Source: Lentibacillus halodurans | GTDB lineage: Bacteria > Bacillota > Bacilli > Bacillales > Amphibacillaceae | Reading direction: 5' to 3' | DNA length: 64,000 nt | NCBI RefSeq assembly: GCF_900112045.1 | Contig: NZ_FOJW01000009.1 | Location: 121,144-185,143, forward strand | Shown here: positions 55,455 to 64,000 of the stretch, piece after piece | Layout of the letters: each line of letters opens with the position of its first letter | How positions within the stretch are numbered: the stretch's first letter is position 1 | Position numbers and translations under genes: made by a program | Notes under the pieces: model-generated | What the model was told of the DNA's origin: nothing | The model's database searches: none | Seen by the model: the letters and a program-made list of their open reading frames with translations, nothing else

Positions 55455-55659
55455 AGGTGGAGGCAACCGGTTAGCGACGTGGATTGAACCGCAGAATATA
55501 TAATGGAAACACGATGCGCATATGCGAAATCGCTGTTGACTTATCGTACGGAGGTAAAGGAAGTCACGATAGTCGCTGGAAACCGGAACTAGAGATGAAA
55601 AATTTCAAACTGCATGAAAGTGTATTTGATTGATCATATTGCAGAAAGGACGGACGAAA
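55455..55659. other. Unusually long sucC-sucD spacer
   Basis: In Bacillus these genes are nearly adjacent; here 205 bp intervene. The DNA has a mixed composition with GGAGG-like motifs and no frame of note; it may be a small repeat insertion. No promoter is convincing. Confidence 0.4.
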
Positions 55660-56562
55660 ATGAGTGTATATGTCAATAAAGATACAAAAGTAATTGTTCA
55701 GGGAATTACCGGCGGCACAGCCAAATTCCATACGAAACAAATGCTTGAATATGGAACCCAAATTGTTGGCGGTGTTACACCGAAAAAAGGCGGTACAGAA
55801 GTGGAAGGTGTGCCTGTATTCAATACAGTACAGGATGCTGTTGACAAAACGGGCGCTAACGCATCAGTTGTATATGTGCCTGCACCAGCTGCAGCGGATG
55901 CCATTCTGGAAGCGGTAGATGCGGAATTGGATCTGGTCATCTGTATTACTGAACATATTCCAGTTATGGATATGGTCAGAGTGAAACGTGCAATGGAAGG
56001 CAAAAAGACTCGCCTTGTTGGGCCGAATTGTCCGGGTGTAATTACCGCTGATGAAAGCAAAATCGGTATTATGCCGGGATATATCCATAAAAAAGGTCAT
56101 ATTGGTGTTGTTTCCCGATCTGGTACACTGACATATGAAGCAGTCCATCAATTGTCTGAAGCAGGTTATGGCCAGACAACAGCAGTTGGTATTGGCGGTG
56201 ACCCGGTAAACGGCACAGACTTTATTGATGTACTGAAGGCATTTAACGAAGACCCTGAAACAGAAGCAGTTGTCATGATTGGTGAGATTGGCGGAACGGC
56301 TGAAGAAGAAGCGGCTGCATGGGTCAACGCCAACATGAACAAACCCGTTGTCGGCTTTATCGGAGGCGCAACAGCACCTCCGGGAAAACGGATGGGCCAT
56401 GCCGGCGCAATTATCTCAGGCGGTAAAGGAACGGCTGAAGAGAAAATCCGGATCATGAACGAAAGCGGTATTAAAACAGCTGATACACCTGCTGAAATCG
56501 GCGAAACGATGATTAACGTGTTAGAAGAAAATGGTTTGCAGGAAAAATGTAAAACCCACTAA
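55660..56562 (+). CDS. sucD: Succinyl-CoA synthetase alpha subunit
   Basis: The 300-aa alpha subunit binds CoA ([14 protein letters not shown], residues about 14-27) and is phosphorylated at the histidine in MGHAGAI (about residue 247). [12 protein letters not shown] and [15 protein letters not shown] are diagnostic. ATG 55660 follows AGAAAGGACGG; the open frame extends to 55630 without a ribosome binding site. A terminator follows. Confidence 0.96.
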   Translation: MSVYVNKDTKVIVQGITGGTAKFHTKQMLEYGTQIVGGVTPKKGGTEVEGVPVFNTVQDAVDKTGANASVVYVPAPAAADAILEAVDAELDLVICITEHIPVMDMVRVKRAMEGKKTRLVGPNCPGVITADESKIGIMPGYIHKKGHIGVVSRSGTLTYEAVHQLSEAGYGQTTAVGIGGDPVNGTDFIDVLKAFNEDPETEAVVMIGEIGGTAEEEAAAWVNANMNKPVVGFIGGATAPPGKRMGHAGAIISGGKGTAEEKIRIMNESGIKTADTPAEIGETMINVLEENGLQEKCKTH

Positions 56563-56573
56563 TTATATAAGCG

Positions 56574-56610
56574 GGAACCCAAGGTAAGTACCTATGGGTT
56601 CCAGTCTTTT
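56574..56610 (+). terminator. Intrinsic terminator after sucD
   Basis: GGAACCCA (56574-56581) pairs with TGGGTTCC (56595-56602), followed by a T-containing run. Confidence 0.7.
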
Positions 56611-56629
56611 AAAAAAAGGTTGTGATCAA

Positions 56630-57523
56630 TTGGAACTAGTCCGTAAACGTTTGATTCATATTCATCGGTGTCGTGGTATTACCCGCAGAACGACCCGGAA
56701 ATTTATCCGCTACGATTCCACATTAAAAAGCATTTATCGACTTACTGCCTCTGAAATTAGCCAGTTCTTTTCTCTGCCTCTCAATAAAGCTTCTTTATTT
56801 CATTCAGACCTTCGAAATACGACAATAAAATCCCGAATTCGACGAGATTTGAAATCCGTTAAGGTGATCACAGCAGTTGACGGTATGTATCCCTCTGTGT
56901 TAAAAACTATAAAAGATGCGCCGCTGGTATTATATGCCATAGGCAACACCAATTTATTGATGCAAAATCCGATGCTGAGTGTGATTGGAACAAGAAATCC
57001 CTCACATGAAGCGATGTCTAAACTGGAAACATATATCCTTCCGTTAATCAAAAATGACTGGGTGATTGTCAGTGGAATGGCAGCAGGAATTGACAGTTAC
57101 GCACACGAGCTTGCAGTAAAACATAATGGAAGAACGGTTGCTGTATTGGGAAGCGGTTTTAACCATATTTATCCAAAACAAAATACGCAGCTTTTCAAAC
57201 AAATTGCTGCAAAAGGGTTATTGTTATCCGAATATCCCCCGGACACCCCTCCAGAACGGTTTCATTTTCCTGAACGCAATCGGATTATAAGTGGTTTGAG
57301 TTTTGGAACATTTGTGATCGAAGCTGCCGAAAAAAGTGGCACGTTAATCACGGTGGATCAGGCACTTGATCAAGGAAGGGAAGTGTATGCTCTTCCAGGA
57401 TCACCACTCACCCCCTACGCGAAAGGCTGTCACAGAATGATACAGGATGGTGCTAAACTTGTTCAGGATCCAGTTGATATTTTGGAGGATTGGGACAGGA
57501 TCGAACCAAATTGGGTTATATGA
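56630..57523 (+). CDS. dprA: DNA processing protein DprA (Smf)
   Basis: DprA protects incoming single-stranded DNA and loads RecA during transformation. The 297-aa product has an N-terminal helical region and the Rossmann-like core: SVIGTRNPSHEA, VSGMAAGIDSYAHE, AVLGSGFNHIYP, and GLSFGTFVIEAAEKSGTLIT. TTG 56630 is chosen because the longer frame starts inside the sucD terminator hairpin and this gives the B. subtilis length. AAAAAGGTTG is a modest ribosome binding site. Presence of the gene hints at natural competence. Confidence 0.93.
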   Translation: MELVRKRLIHIHRCRGITRRTTRKFIRYDSTLKSIYRLTASEISQFFSLPLNKASLFHSDLRNTTIKSRIRRDLKSVKVITAVDGMYPSVLKTIKDAPLVLYAIGNTNLLMQNPMLSVIGTRNPSHEAMSKLETYILPLIKNDWVIVSGMAAGIDSYAHELAVKHNGRTVAVLGSGFNHIYPKQNTQLFKQIAAKGLLLSEYPPDTPPERFHFPERNRIISGLSFGTFVIEAAEKSGTLITVDQALDQGREVYALPGSPLTPYAKGCHRMIQDGAKLVQDPVDILEDWDRIEPNWVI

Positions 57524-57546
57524 ACTGACAATATGTCATAACATGT

Positions 57547-57575
57547 TTGACAAACACAGCGTAACTATTTAATAT
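57547..57575 (+). promoter_or_regulatory. Sigma-A promoter of topA
   Basis: TTGACA (57547-57552), exactly 17 bp, then TAATAT (57570-57575), 54 bp before topA. A near-consensus promoter. Confidence 0.8.
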
Positions 57576-57628
57576 TAGTGAAGATTTTCCATTCAATTTA
57601 TATGGATGCAAACCTGGGAGGAAACAAT

Positions 57629-59707
57629 ATGTCTGATTACCTCGTGATCGTGGAATCTCCTGCGAAAGCGAAAACGATCGAACGTTATCTGGGAAAAAAA
57701 TATAAAGTCAAAGCATCGATGGGGCATGTCCGTGACTTACCGAAAAGTTATACGGGGGTCGACCCTGATGATCAGTTTAAACCAAAATATATTACGATTC
57801 GCGGTAAAGGCGATGTATTGAAAGAATTAAAAACAGCTGCCAAAAAAGCCAAAAAAGTTTATCTGGCAGCTGACCCCGACCGGGAAGGTGAAGCAATTGC
57901 CTGGCATTTGGCCTATGCATTAAATATTGATGAGGATTCCAAATGTCGAGTTGTTTTCAATGAAATTACGAAGGATGCGATAAAAGAGTCGTTTAAAACC
58001 CCGCGTTCCATTGATCATGATCTGGTGGATGCTCAACAAGCCAGACGTATCCTTGACCGTCTTGTCGGGTATAACATAAGCCCGTTATTATGGAAGAAAG
58101 TCAAAAAAGGTTTGAGCGCCGGCAGGGTGCAGTCGGTAGCTGTCAAGATGATCATTGATCGCGAAAAGGAAATTGAGAATTTTAAACCGGAAGAATACTG
58201 GTCGATTGATGCTCATTTTCAGCAGGACAATGACGTTTTTGAAGGGTCCTTTTACGGAATTGATGGAAAAAAACAGGAACTGAAATCTGAAGCGGATGTT
58301 AAAGCTGTCACTGACAAGCTGGATGGTCGAAAGTTTTCAATTGATAAAGTTAACAAACGCGAACGCAGACGTAATCCAGCCAAACCGTTCACAACATCAT
58401 CATTGCAGCAGGAAGCAGCCCGAAAGCTTAATTTTCGTGCCAAAAAAACCATGATGGTCGCCCAGCAATTATATGAAGGAATCGATTTAGGCAAAAAAGC
58501 CGGCGGTATCACAGGCTTAATCACTTATATGCGTACAGATTCCACACGGATTTCAGATACTGCCAAACAAGAGGCCAGAGGGTATATTGAAGATCATTAC
58601 GGCAAAAATTACCTGGGTAATGCCGGAAAAGCCAAGAAGCAGGAGGGTGCACAGGATGCCCACGAAGCCATACGTCCGACATCAGCCGTTCGTGATCCGA
58701 AATCATTGAAAGATATTCTGTCACGGGATCAATTTCGTCTTTATAAACTTATCTGGGAACGTTTTCTGGCTAGTCAAATGGCTCCGGCTGTCATGGATAC
58801 GATGACCGTCCATTTACTGAATAATGGGGTTGAATTTCGGGCAACCGGATCAAAGGTTAAATTTAAAGGGTTTATGAGGGTATATGTAGAAGGTACCGAT
58901 GACAAGAAAAAGGATGAAAATAAATATCTGCCTGATTTAACGGAAGGCATGGTTGTTGATGCTAAAGATATCACACCGAATCAGCACTTCACGCAACCGC
59001 CGCCGAGATATACCGAAGCAAGATTGGTCAGGACCATGGAAGAACAAGGGATCGGCAGACCTTCAACATATGCGCCTACGCTTGATACGATACAGCGCAG
59101 GGGCTATGTACGCCTTGATAATAAAAGGTTTGTCCCCACTGAACTTGGTGAGATTGTAACTGACATTATGAAGGAATTTTTCCCGAAAATAATCGATCTG
59201 GATTTTACTGTTAAAATGGAAGAGGATCTGGATTCTATTGAGGAGGGAAAAGCAGAATGGATTAATGTGCTGGATGAATTTTACGAGGGTTTCCGGAAAC
59301 GGCTGGAAAGAGCTGAACAGGAAATGGAAAAAATTGAAATCAGGGATGAACCCGCCGGAGTCACATGTGAAAACTGCGGACATGAAATGGTTTATAAAAT
59401 GGGCAGATACGGTAAGTTCCTGGCTTGTTCCAATTTTCCGGAGTGCCGAAATACAAAACCGATTTTAAAGAAAATTGGTGTGACGTGTCCTAAATGTAAA
59501 GAGGGCGATGTCGTGGAACGAAAATCGAAAAAAAACCGAAAATTTTATGGCTGTGACCGTTATCCGGAATGTGATTTTGTTTCATGGGATAAACCGATCT
59601 CAAGACCGTGTCCGAAGTGTGAATCATTACTTGTGGAAAAGAAAACGAAAAAAGAAACAAGAGTCCAATGCACGAACTGTGATTATCAAGAAAGTGCACA
59701 AAACTGA
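57629..59707 (+). CDS. topA: DNA topoisomerase I
   Basis: Type IA topoisomerase that relaxes negative supercoils. The 692-aa protein has the TOPRIM domain ([28 protein letters not shown]), catalytic Tyr at residue 300 in [10 protein letters not shown], and three C-terminal zinc-ribbon modules (CENCGHEM...[16 protein letters not shown]...[15 protein letters not shown]...CTNC). ATG 57629 follows GGGAGG; the extra upstream frame to 57578 overlaps the promoter. The number of zinc modules and length fit Bacillus. Confidence 0.97.
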   Translation: MSDYLVIVESPAKAKTIERYLGKKYKVKASMGHVRDLPKSYTGVDPDDQFKPKYITIRGKGDVLKELKTAAKKAKKVYLAADPDREGEAIAWHLAYALNIDEDSKCRVVFNEITKDAIKESFKTPRSIDHDLVDAQQARRILDRLVGYNISPLLWKKVKKGLSAGRVQSVAVKMIIDREKEIENFKPEEYWSIDAHFQQDNDVFEGSFYGIDGKKQELKSEADVKAVTDKLDGRKFSIDKVNKRERRRNPAKPFTTSSLQQEAARKLNFRAKKTMMVAQQLYEGIDLGKKAGGITGLITYMRTDSTRISDTAKQEARGYIEDHYGKNYLGNAGKAKKQEGAQDAHEAIRPTSAVRDPKSLKDILSRDQFRLYKLIWERFLASQMAPAVMDTMTVHLLNNGVEFRATGSKVKFKGFMRVYVEGTDDKKKDENKYLPDLTEGMVVDAKDITPNQHFTQPPPRYTEARLVRTMEEQGIGRPSTYAPTLDTIQRRGYVRLDNKRFVPTELGEIVTDIMKEFFPKIIDLDFTVKMEEDLDSIEEGKAEWINVLDEFYEGFRKRLERAEQEMEKIEIRDEPAGVTCENCGHEMVYKMGRYGKFLACSNFPECRNTKPILKKIGVTCPKCKEGDVVERKSKKNRKFYGCDRYPECDFVSWDKPISRPCPKCESLLVEKKTKKETRVQCTNCDYQESAQN

Positions 59708-59710
59708 CTG

Positions 59711-59736
59711 CCTGTCAATGACAGGTGGTTTTTTTG
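59711..59736 (+). terminator. Intrinsic terminator after topA
   Basis: CCTGTC (59711-59716) and GACAGG (59720-59725) with a 3-base loop, then seven T residues. Confidence 0.8.
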
Positions 59737-59978
59737 GGATGGGTTTTAAAGTCATGATTCAGGGAATCTGATAATATGAAAAGGAATTGCAACCTGACGC
59801 TTTTCACATTTTGTCCATAGAAATGGAAGTTTTTTGATAATTCAATTCTTATATGTTGACTATTTAAAATGAAACAGATATAATTGCGCATTGGTAAGGT
59901 AATTTACTTGACAGTTGCATCTGGAGACTGCAGTAATGTGAACAACATAGGTAATAAGGCTTATTTTAGAACAATAGA

Positions 59979-60007
59979 TTGAGTCCATTTCTGAATTTTG
60001 TTACAAT
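59979..60007 (+). promoter_or_regulatory. Sigma-A promoter of the xerC-hslVU-codY operon
   Basis: TTGAGT (59979-59984), a 17-bp spacer and TACAAT (60002-60007). The spacer from topA to xerC (59708-60080) holds no gene, although B. subtilis has trmFO here. Confidence 0.65.
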
Positions 60008-60080
60008 TTAGTTAAGTTTGTTGCCTTCATGTTGTTTCTATGGTATGATTTATTCGCTGTGCAGCGAGCGGGGTGTAATA

Positions 60081-60989
60081 TTGAAAAATTTTACTGAATT
60101 AAACAGGGCATTTATGGAGTATTTACAAATCGAAAAAAATGCTTCACCATTTACCATTCAATATTATATGGATGATTTGGATAACTTCTTTACTTTTCTA
60201 CAACAGGAAAATATCAGCTGTCTTCAGGATGTCGATCACCGGGTCATCCGGTTATACCTTACAAGGTTATATGAGAGAAAACTGGGGAGAAGATCTGTAT
60301 CCCGGAAAATCTCCAGCCTGAAAAGTTTTTACCGCTTTTTGGAGCGTAACAATCAGGTGACAGTTAACCCATTCATCCATGTCGGTCTTCCAAAAGCTGC
60401 AAAACCAATACCGGGGTTTCTGTATATGGAAGAATTGGAAAAATTGTTTGAAGTAAATGACTTAGCAGATCCTATTGGCCAACGCAATCAGGCATTGATT
60501 GAAATACTTTATGCAACGGGTATACGTGTCAGTGAATGCCGGGGAATCAGGCTTCCGGATATTGACTTTACCATTGGTACGATGTTTATTAAGGGAAAAG
60601 GCAATAAGGAAAGATATATTCCATTTGGCCGTTTTGCCGAGGATGCCCTGGAAACGTACATAAACGATGGAAGGGAAAAATTGCTGGATAAGGCAAAGTC
60701 ATCTAATAATTACGTCTTTTTGAATGCAAGGGGCGGTCCGTTAACGGCTAGGGGAATTCGCATGGTTTTAAACAAAATAGTGGAAAAAGCCGCCCTGACT
60801 GTTCATGTACACCCGCATAAGCTGCGTCATACATTTGCAACCCATATGCTGAATGAGGGTGCCGATCTCCGTACAGTTCAGGAATTGCTGGGACATGAGA
60901 ATTTATCATCAACACAAATATATACACATGTGACCAAAGATCGTTTACGTCATGTATATATGAACAGTCATCCGCGAGCGGAGGATTAA
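60081..60989 (+). CDS. xerC: Tyrosine recombinase XerC (CodV)
   Basis: XerC with XerD resolves chromosome dimers at dif. The 302-aa protein has an N-terminal core-binding domain and the catalytic residues: ATGIRVSEC (Arg), [14 protein letters not shown] (His/Arg), [16 protein letters not shown] with Tyr 281. TTG 60081 follows GGGGTG; the frame opens earlier but without a site. As in B. subtilis it heads the codV-clpQ-clpY-codY operon. Confidence 0.95.
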   Translation: MKNFTELNRAFMEYLQIEKNASPFTIQYYMDDLDNFFTFLQQENISCLQDVDHRVIRLYLTRLYERKLGRRSVSRKISSLKSFYRFLERNNQVTVNPFIHVGLPKAAKPIPGFLYMEELEKLFEVNDLADPIGQRNQALIEILYATGIRVSECRGIRLPDIDFTIGTMFIKGKGNKERYIPFGRFAEDALETYINDGREKLLDKAKSSNNYVFLNARGGPLTARGIRMVLNKIVEKAALTVHVHPHKLRHTFATHMLNEGADLRTVQELLGHENLSSTQIYTHVTKDRLRHVYMNSHPRAED

Positions 60990-61014
60990 TTTTTCCCGAA
61001 AAGAGGTGATGGAT

Positions 61015-61563
61015 GTGACAGCCGAGATGCATGCCACAACAATTTTTGCTGTCAGACATAATGGACAATGTGCCATGAGTGGTGATGGGCAGGTAACTTT
61101 GGGAAATGCAGTTGTCATGAAACATAAGGCCAAGAAAGTCCGTACGCTTTATAAAGGTCAGGTACTTGCGGGATTTGCCGGTTCTGTAGCAGATGCATTC
61201 ACGCTATTTGAAAAGTTTGAAGGAAAATTGGAATCGTTCGATGGCAATCTTGCGAGGGCCGCAGTGGAATTGGCAAAAGAATGGCGAAGTGATAAAGTTC
61301 TCCGTAAACTGGAAGCCATGCTTATCGTTATGAATAGGGAAAAGATGTTTCTTGTGTCGGGAACCGGTGAGGTTATTGAGCCTGATGATGGTATTCTTGC
61401 AATTGGTTCTGGCGGGAACTATGCATTGAGTGCCGGCAGGGCATTAGTCAGACATGCAAACGGGCTCTCAGCAAGGGAGATTGCACAGGCTGCCCTGGAA
61501 ATCGCTGGTGAAGTATGTGTCTACACGAATGACCACATTACATTAGAGGTACTTGATGAATAA
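61015..61563 (+). CDS. hslV: ATP-dependent protease subunit HslV (ClpQ)
   Basis: HslV is the proteolytic core of HslUV. GTG 61015 gives a 182-aa protein that starts [17 protein letters not shown]; removal of Met exposes Thr as nucleophile. It aligns residue for residue with B. subtilis ClpQ ([12 protein letters not shown]), whose N-terminal residue is Ser. AAGAGGTG ends 6 bases before this GTG, whereas the upstream ATG and GTG (61009, 61006) overlap the ribosome binding site and would bury the nucleophile. The rest ([14 protein letters not shown]) is typical. Confidence 0.93.
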   Translation: MTAEMHATTIFAVRHNGQCAMSGDGQVTLGNAVVMKHKAKKVRTLYKGQVLAGFAGSVADAFTLFEKFEGKLESFDGNLARAAVELAKEWRSDKVLRKLEAMLIVMNREKMFLVSGTGEVIEPDDGILAIGSGGNYALSAGRALVRHANGLSAREIAQAALEIAGEVCVYTNDHITLEVLDE

Positions 61564-61578
61564 GGAGGCCTTGGCTGA

Positions 61579-62973
61579 ATGGGGATTGACTATACACCAA
61601 GACAAATAGTGGAGCGGCTGGATCAATATATCGTAGGCCAGTCAGATGCTAAAAAATCGGTTGCTGTGGCGTTAAGAAACCGGTATCGCCGAATGAAGCT
61701 TGATGAGAATATCAAGGATGAAATTGTTCCGAAAAATATCCTGATGATTGGACCGACCGGGGTAGGTAAAACGGAAATTGCACGTCGGCTGGCCAATATG
61801 GTTAGTGCTCCGTTTGTAAAAGTGGAAGCAACCAAATTCACCGAAGTTGGTTACGTCGGACGTGATGTCGAATCAATGGTCCGCGATTTGGTTGAGATGG
61901 CTTTACGAATGGTCAAGGAAGAAAAAATGAATGAGGTTAAAGACCGGGCAGAACAAGAAGCGAATAAAAAGCTGGTTGACCTGCTTGTGCCACAGGCAAA
62001 AAAACAAAACACCATGAAAAACCCATTTGAAATGTTGTTTTCTGCACAGGATGAAGATGAAGAGAGCAGCGAATCAACTGAACAAAACGATGAAATCAGA
62101 AATAAACGCAAACAAGTGGAACATCAGCTGGCATTAGGGGAACTGGAGGACAGGACCGTAACAGTGGAGATCGAGGAGATACCCCCGTCTATGTTTGATA
62201 TGCTGCAGGGATCCGGAATGGAACAAATGGGAATGAACATGCAGGATGCCTTCGGTCAGTTCATGCCGAAGAAGAAGAAAAAGCGCAAACTCCCCGTTTC
62301 AGAAGCAAGAAAAGTATTAACCACACAGGAAGCCCAAAAGCTTGTTGATATGGAAGAAGCAGCACAGGAAGCTATCAATCGGGCTGAACAGTCGGGAATA
62401 TTATTCATTGATGAAATTGATAAAGTTTCCGGTAAACAGGATAGTGCTGCAAATGTATCCCGTGAAGGCGTACAGCGGGATATTCTGCCGATTGTAGAAG
62501 GGTCAACGGTTGTTACCAAACATGGTCCTGTAAAAACAGACCATATGCTGTTCGTTGCAGCAGGAGCATTTCATACTGCAAAACCATCCGATTTGATACC
62601 GGAACTGCAAGGGCGCTTTCCAATAAGGGTGGAACTGGAAAAATTAGCGATTGAAGATTTTAAGCGGATTTTAATGGAACCATCCAATGCATTATTGAAA
62701 CAATATTCGGCATTATTAAAAACAGAAGGTATAAATGTTGAGTTTACAGACCAAGCTGTAAATAGATTGGCAGAAATTGCCTTCCAGGTTAATCAGGAAA
62801 CGGACAATATCGGTGCAAGAAGACTGCATACGATACTAGAAAAACTATTGGAAGATTTATCGTTTGAAGCCCCTGACATTAACATGGAAACGATAAAAAT
62901 AACAGATGAGTATGTTGATCAAAAATTAAGTAATATTATAAAAAATAAGGATTTAAGTCAGTTTATTTTATAA
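61579..62973 (+). CDS. hslU: ATP-dependent protease ATPase subunit HslU (ClpY)
   Basis: The AAA+ unfoldase partner of HslV. The 464-aa protein has Walker [15 protein letters not shown] (about residue 57), an inserted I domain (about 110-240, very charged, KKKKKRK), Walker [10 protein letters not shown] near 275, and the C-terminal tail DLSQFIL that docks into HslV. Start 15 bp after hslV with AAGGAGG. Confidence 0.96.
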   Translation: MGIDYTPRQIVERLDQYIVGQSDAKKSVAVALRNRYRRMKLDENIKDEIVPKNILMIGPTGVGKTEIARRLANMVSAPFVKVEATKFTEVGYVGRDVESMVRDLVEMALRMVKEEKMNEVKDRAEQEANKKLVDLLVPQAKKQNTMKNPFEMLFSAQDEDEESSESTEQNDEIRNKRKQVEHQLALGELEDRTVTVEIEEIPPSMFDMLQGSGMEQMGMNMQDAFGQFMPKKKKKRKLPVSEARKVLTTQEAQKLVDMEEAAQEAINRAEQSGILFIDEIDKVSGKQDSAANVSREGVQRDILPIVEGSTVVTKHGPVKTDHMLFVAAGAFHTAKPSDLIPELQGRFPIRVELEKLAIEDFKRILMEPSNALLKQYSALLKTEGINVEFTDQAVNRLAEIAFQVNQETDNIGARRLHTILEKLLEDLSFEAPDINMETIKITDEYVDQKLSNIIKNKDLSQFIL

Positions 62974-63003
62974 GCTGAATAGATGAAATGGAGGATATTT
63001 AAA

Positions 63004-63783
63004 ATGGAACTTTTAGAACGTGCAAGAAAAATCAACGCTATGCTGCAAAAAACAACAGGTAAATCAGTGAATTTTAACGACATGTCTGCAACACTAAGAG
63101 ATGTCATCAAAGGAAATGTTTTCATTGTCAGCAGACGAGGAAAGCTATTGGGTTATGCGATTAATCAGGAAATTGAAAATGAGCGCATGAAATCGATGCT
63201 GGAAGAAAGACAATTTCCTGAAGAATATACCCATGGATTGTTTAATATTTATGAGACGACCGCGAATCTTGATATTGACAGTCCATTTACTGCATTCCCG
63301 GTGGAGAATCGTGAATTATTCAAAAACGGATTGACGACAATTGTTCCGATTATCGGAGGTGGCGACCGTTTGGGTACACTGGTCTTGAGCAGATTGTCAG
63401 ACAGCTTCAATGAAGATGATCTACTCCTTGGTGAATACGGGGCAACTGTTGTCGGGATGGAAATCCTGCATGAAAAAACCGAAGAAATTGAAGTGGAAGC
63501 GAGAAGCAAAGCTGTTGTACAAATGGCCATCAGCTCTTTATCCTACAGTGAACTGGAAGCAATCGATCATATTTTTGAAGAATTAAATGGTCATGAAGGA
63601 TTGCTTGTTGCCAGCAAGATTGCTGACAGGGTAGGTATCACCAGATCAGTCATTGTCAATGCATTAAGAAAACTTGAAAGTGCTGGTGTTATTGAGTCTC
63701 GCTCACTCGGTATGAAAGGGACATACATCAAGGTGTTAAATGATAAGTTCCTTGTTGAGCTGGAAAAGCTTCGTTCAAGATAA
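63004..63783 (+). CDS. codY: Global transcriptional regulator CodY
   Basis: CodY represses starvation genes when bound to branched-chain amino acids and GTP. The 259-aa protein has the N-terminal GAF domain ([15 protein letters not shown]; residues 1-155) and C-terminal winged [34 protein letters not shown] precedes ATG 63004. It ends the xerC-hslV-hslU-codY operon. In B. subtilis the flagellar operon follows; here an insertion sequence begins 75 bp later. Confidence 0.97.
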   Translation: MELLERARKINAMLQKTTGKSVNFNDMSATLRDVIKGNVFIVSRRGKLLGYAINQEIENERMKSMLEERQFPEEYTHGLFNIYETTANLDIDSPFTAFPVENRELFKNGLTTIVPIIGGGDRLGTLVLSRLSDSFNEDDLLLGEYGATVVGMEILHEKTEEIEVEARSKAVVQMAISSLSYSELEAIDHIFEELNGHEGLLVASKIADRVGITRSVIVNALRKLESAGVIESRSLGMKGTYIKVLNDKFLVELEKLRSR

Positions 63784-63857
63784 GACTTTCATCACGTGAA
63801 TGAATTATAAAGAGGCTTGGACAAAAGTATATTAGCCAAAGATAAATCCGAACGATG

Positions 63858-64000
63858 TGATATGCTCCCTTCTAAGTAGACAGATGAAAAAATAAAATCT
63901 GCTACTTTGAGGGGAGTTATTTTTATGCCAAGAAAGAATTATACGATTGAATTTAAACAAATAGTATTGGATGCATATGAACATAAAGGTTTTAGCTTAA
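63858..64000 (+). mobile_element. Start of an IS3-family insertion sequence (runs off the window)
   Basis: TGATATGCTCCCTTCTAAGT at about 63858 looks like the left end of an IS3/IS150-type element (TG start, conserved CCTTCTAAGTAGACA-like stretch), followed at once by a transposase start. The right end is outside the window. Confidence 0.6.
63925..64000 (+). CDS. IS3-family transposase OrfA (3' end outside the window)
   Basis: The first 25 codons read MPRKNYTIEFKQIVLDAYEH, the usual start of the HTH-bearing OrfA of IS3-family elements (compare KYTxEFKxxxVxxY). GAGGGGAG precedes ATG 63925. Only the N terminus is visible. Confidence 0.7.
   Translation, partial: MPRKNYTIEFKQIVLDAYEHKGFSL

Noticed and set aside
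1..64000. CRISPR arrays, tRNA or rRNA genes, prophage structural genes
   Set aside because: No regularly spaced repeats, tRNA-like cloverleaf or phage structural proteins were seen anywhere in the window.

Overview
The window comes from a low-to-moderate GC Gram-positive chromosome of the family Bacillaceae. Gene content, gene order and protein sequences resemble halotolerant genera such as Lentibacillus, Virgibacillus and Oceanobacillus (genus level is inference). The backbone follows the Bacillus subtilis order recG-fapR-plsX-fabD-fabG-acpP-rnc / smc-ftsY-ylxM-ffh-rpsP-khpA-ylqD-rimM-trmD-rplS-lepB-rbgA-rnhB-ylqG-ylqH-sucC-sucD-dprA-topA-xerC-hslV-hslU-codY. It carries fatty-acid and phospholipid synthesis, RNase III, chromosome condensation, the SRP pathway, ribosome assembly, TCA cycle, DNA uptake and topology, and the CodY nutrient regulator. 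All backbone genes are on the + strand. No tRNA, rRNA or CRISPR array was seen.

Three stretches interrupt this order. (1) Between rnc and smc (about 6.6-15.4 kb) is a decaying accessory patch: small membrane genes, at least four frameshifted pseudogenes, a DJ-1/PfpI-type gene, a wrecked IS21-family element, a very GC-rich DUF899 gene that looks actinobacterial, a possible immunity gene, a GNAT gene and a DUF1128 gene. (2) Between rbgA and rnhB (26.6-28.9 kb) is a minus-strand pair, a flavin-dependent LLM monooxygenase and an ATP-grasp enzyme, behind a clear SAM-I riboswitch. (3) The most striking feature is a 21.7-kb island inserted inside rnhB, splitting the gene at the codons for its catalytic DEAGRG motif. 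A 6-bp core (GTCGCG) is present at both junctions, and removing the island restores a 257-codon rnhB frame exactly.

The rnhB island carries a six-gene, tightly coupled operon at its left end. The first gene is a complete, divergent RNase HII that can replace the broken host copy. It is followed by a degenerate tyrosine-recombinase-like protein (780 aa), a large tyrosine recombinase (746 aa), an HTH/coiled-coil/P-loop protein (331 aa), a small HTH protein (130 aa) and a second tyrosine recombinase (405 aa). The set recalls Tn554-type and 'gamma-mobile-trio'-type recombination modules. Its cargo includes a PIN-domain protein, a 1255-aa protein with a possible C-terminal nuclease-like region, a PHP-ATPase of TrlF type, a VOC protein, a DinB-like protein and small membrane proteins. 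My reading is a self-compensating, site-specific defence island: it destroys a housekeeping gene and pays for it by delivering a replacement.

Regulatory elements seen include a FapR-like operator, several sigma-A-type promoters with 17-bp spacers (rpsP, smc, sucC, topA, xerC, island left end), the SAM riboswitch and many intrinsic terminators. The window ends in the first codons of an IS3-family transposase just downstream of codY.
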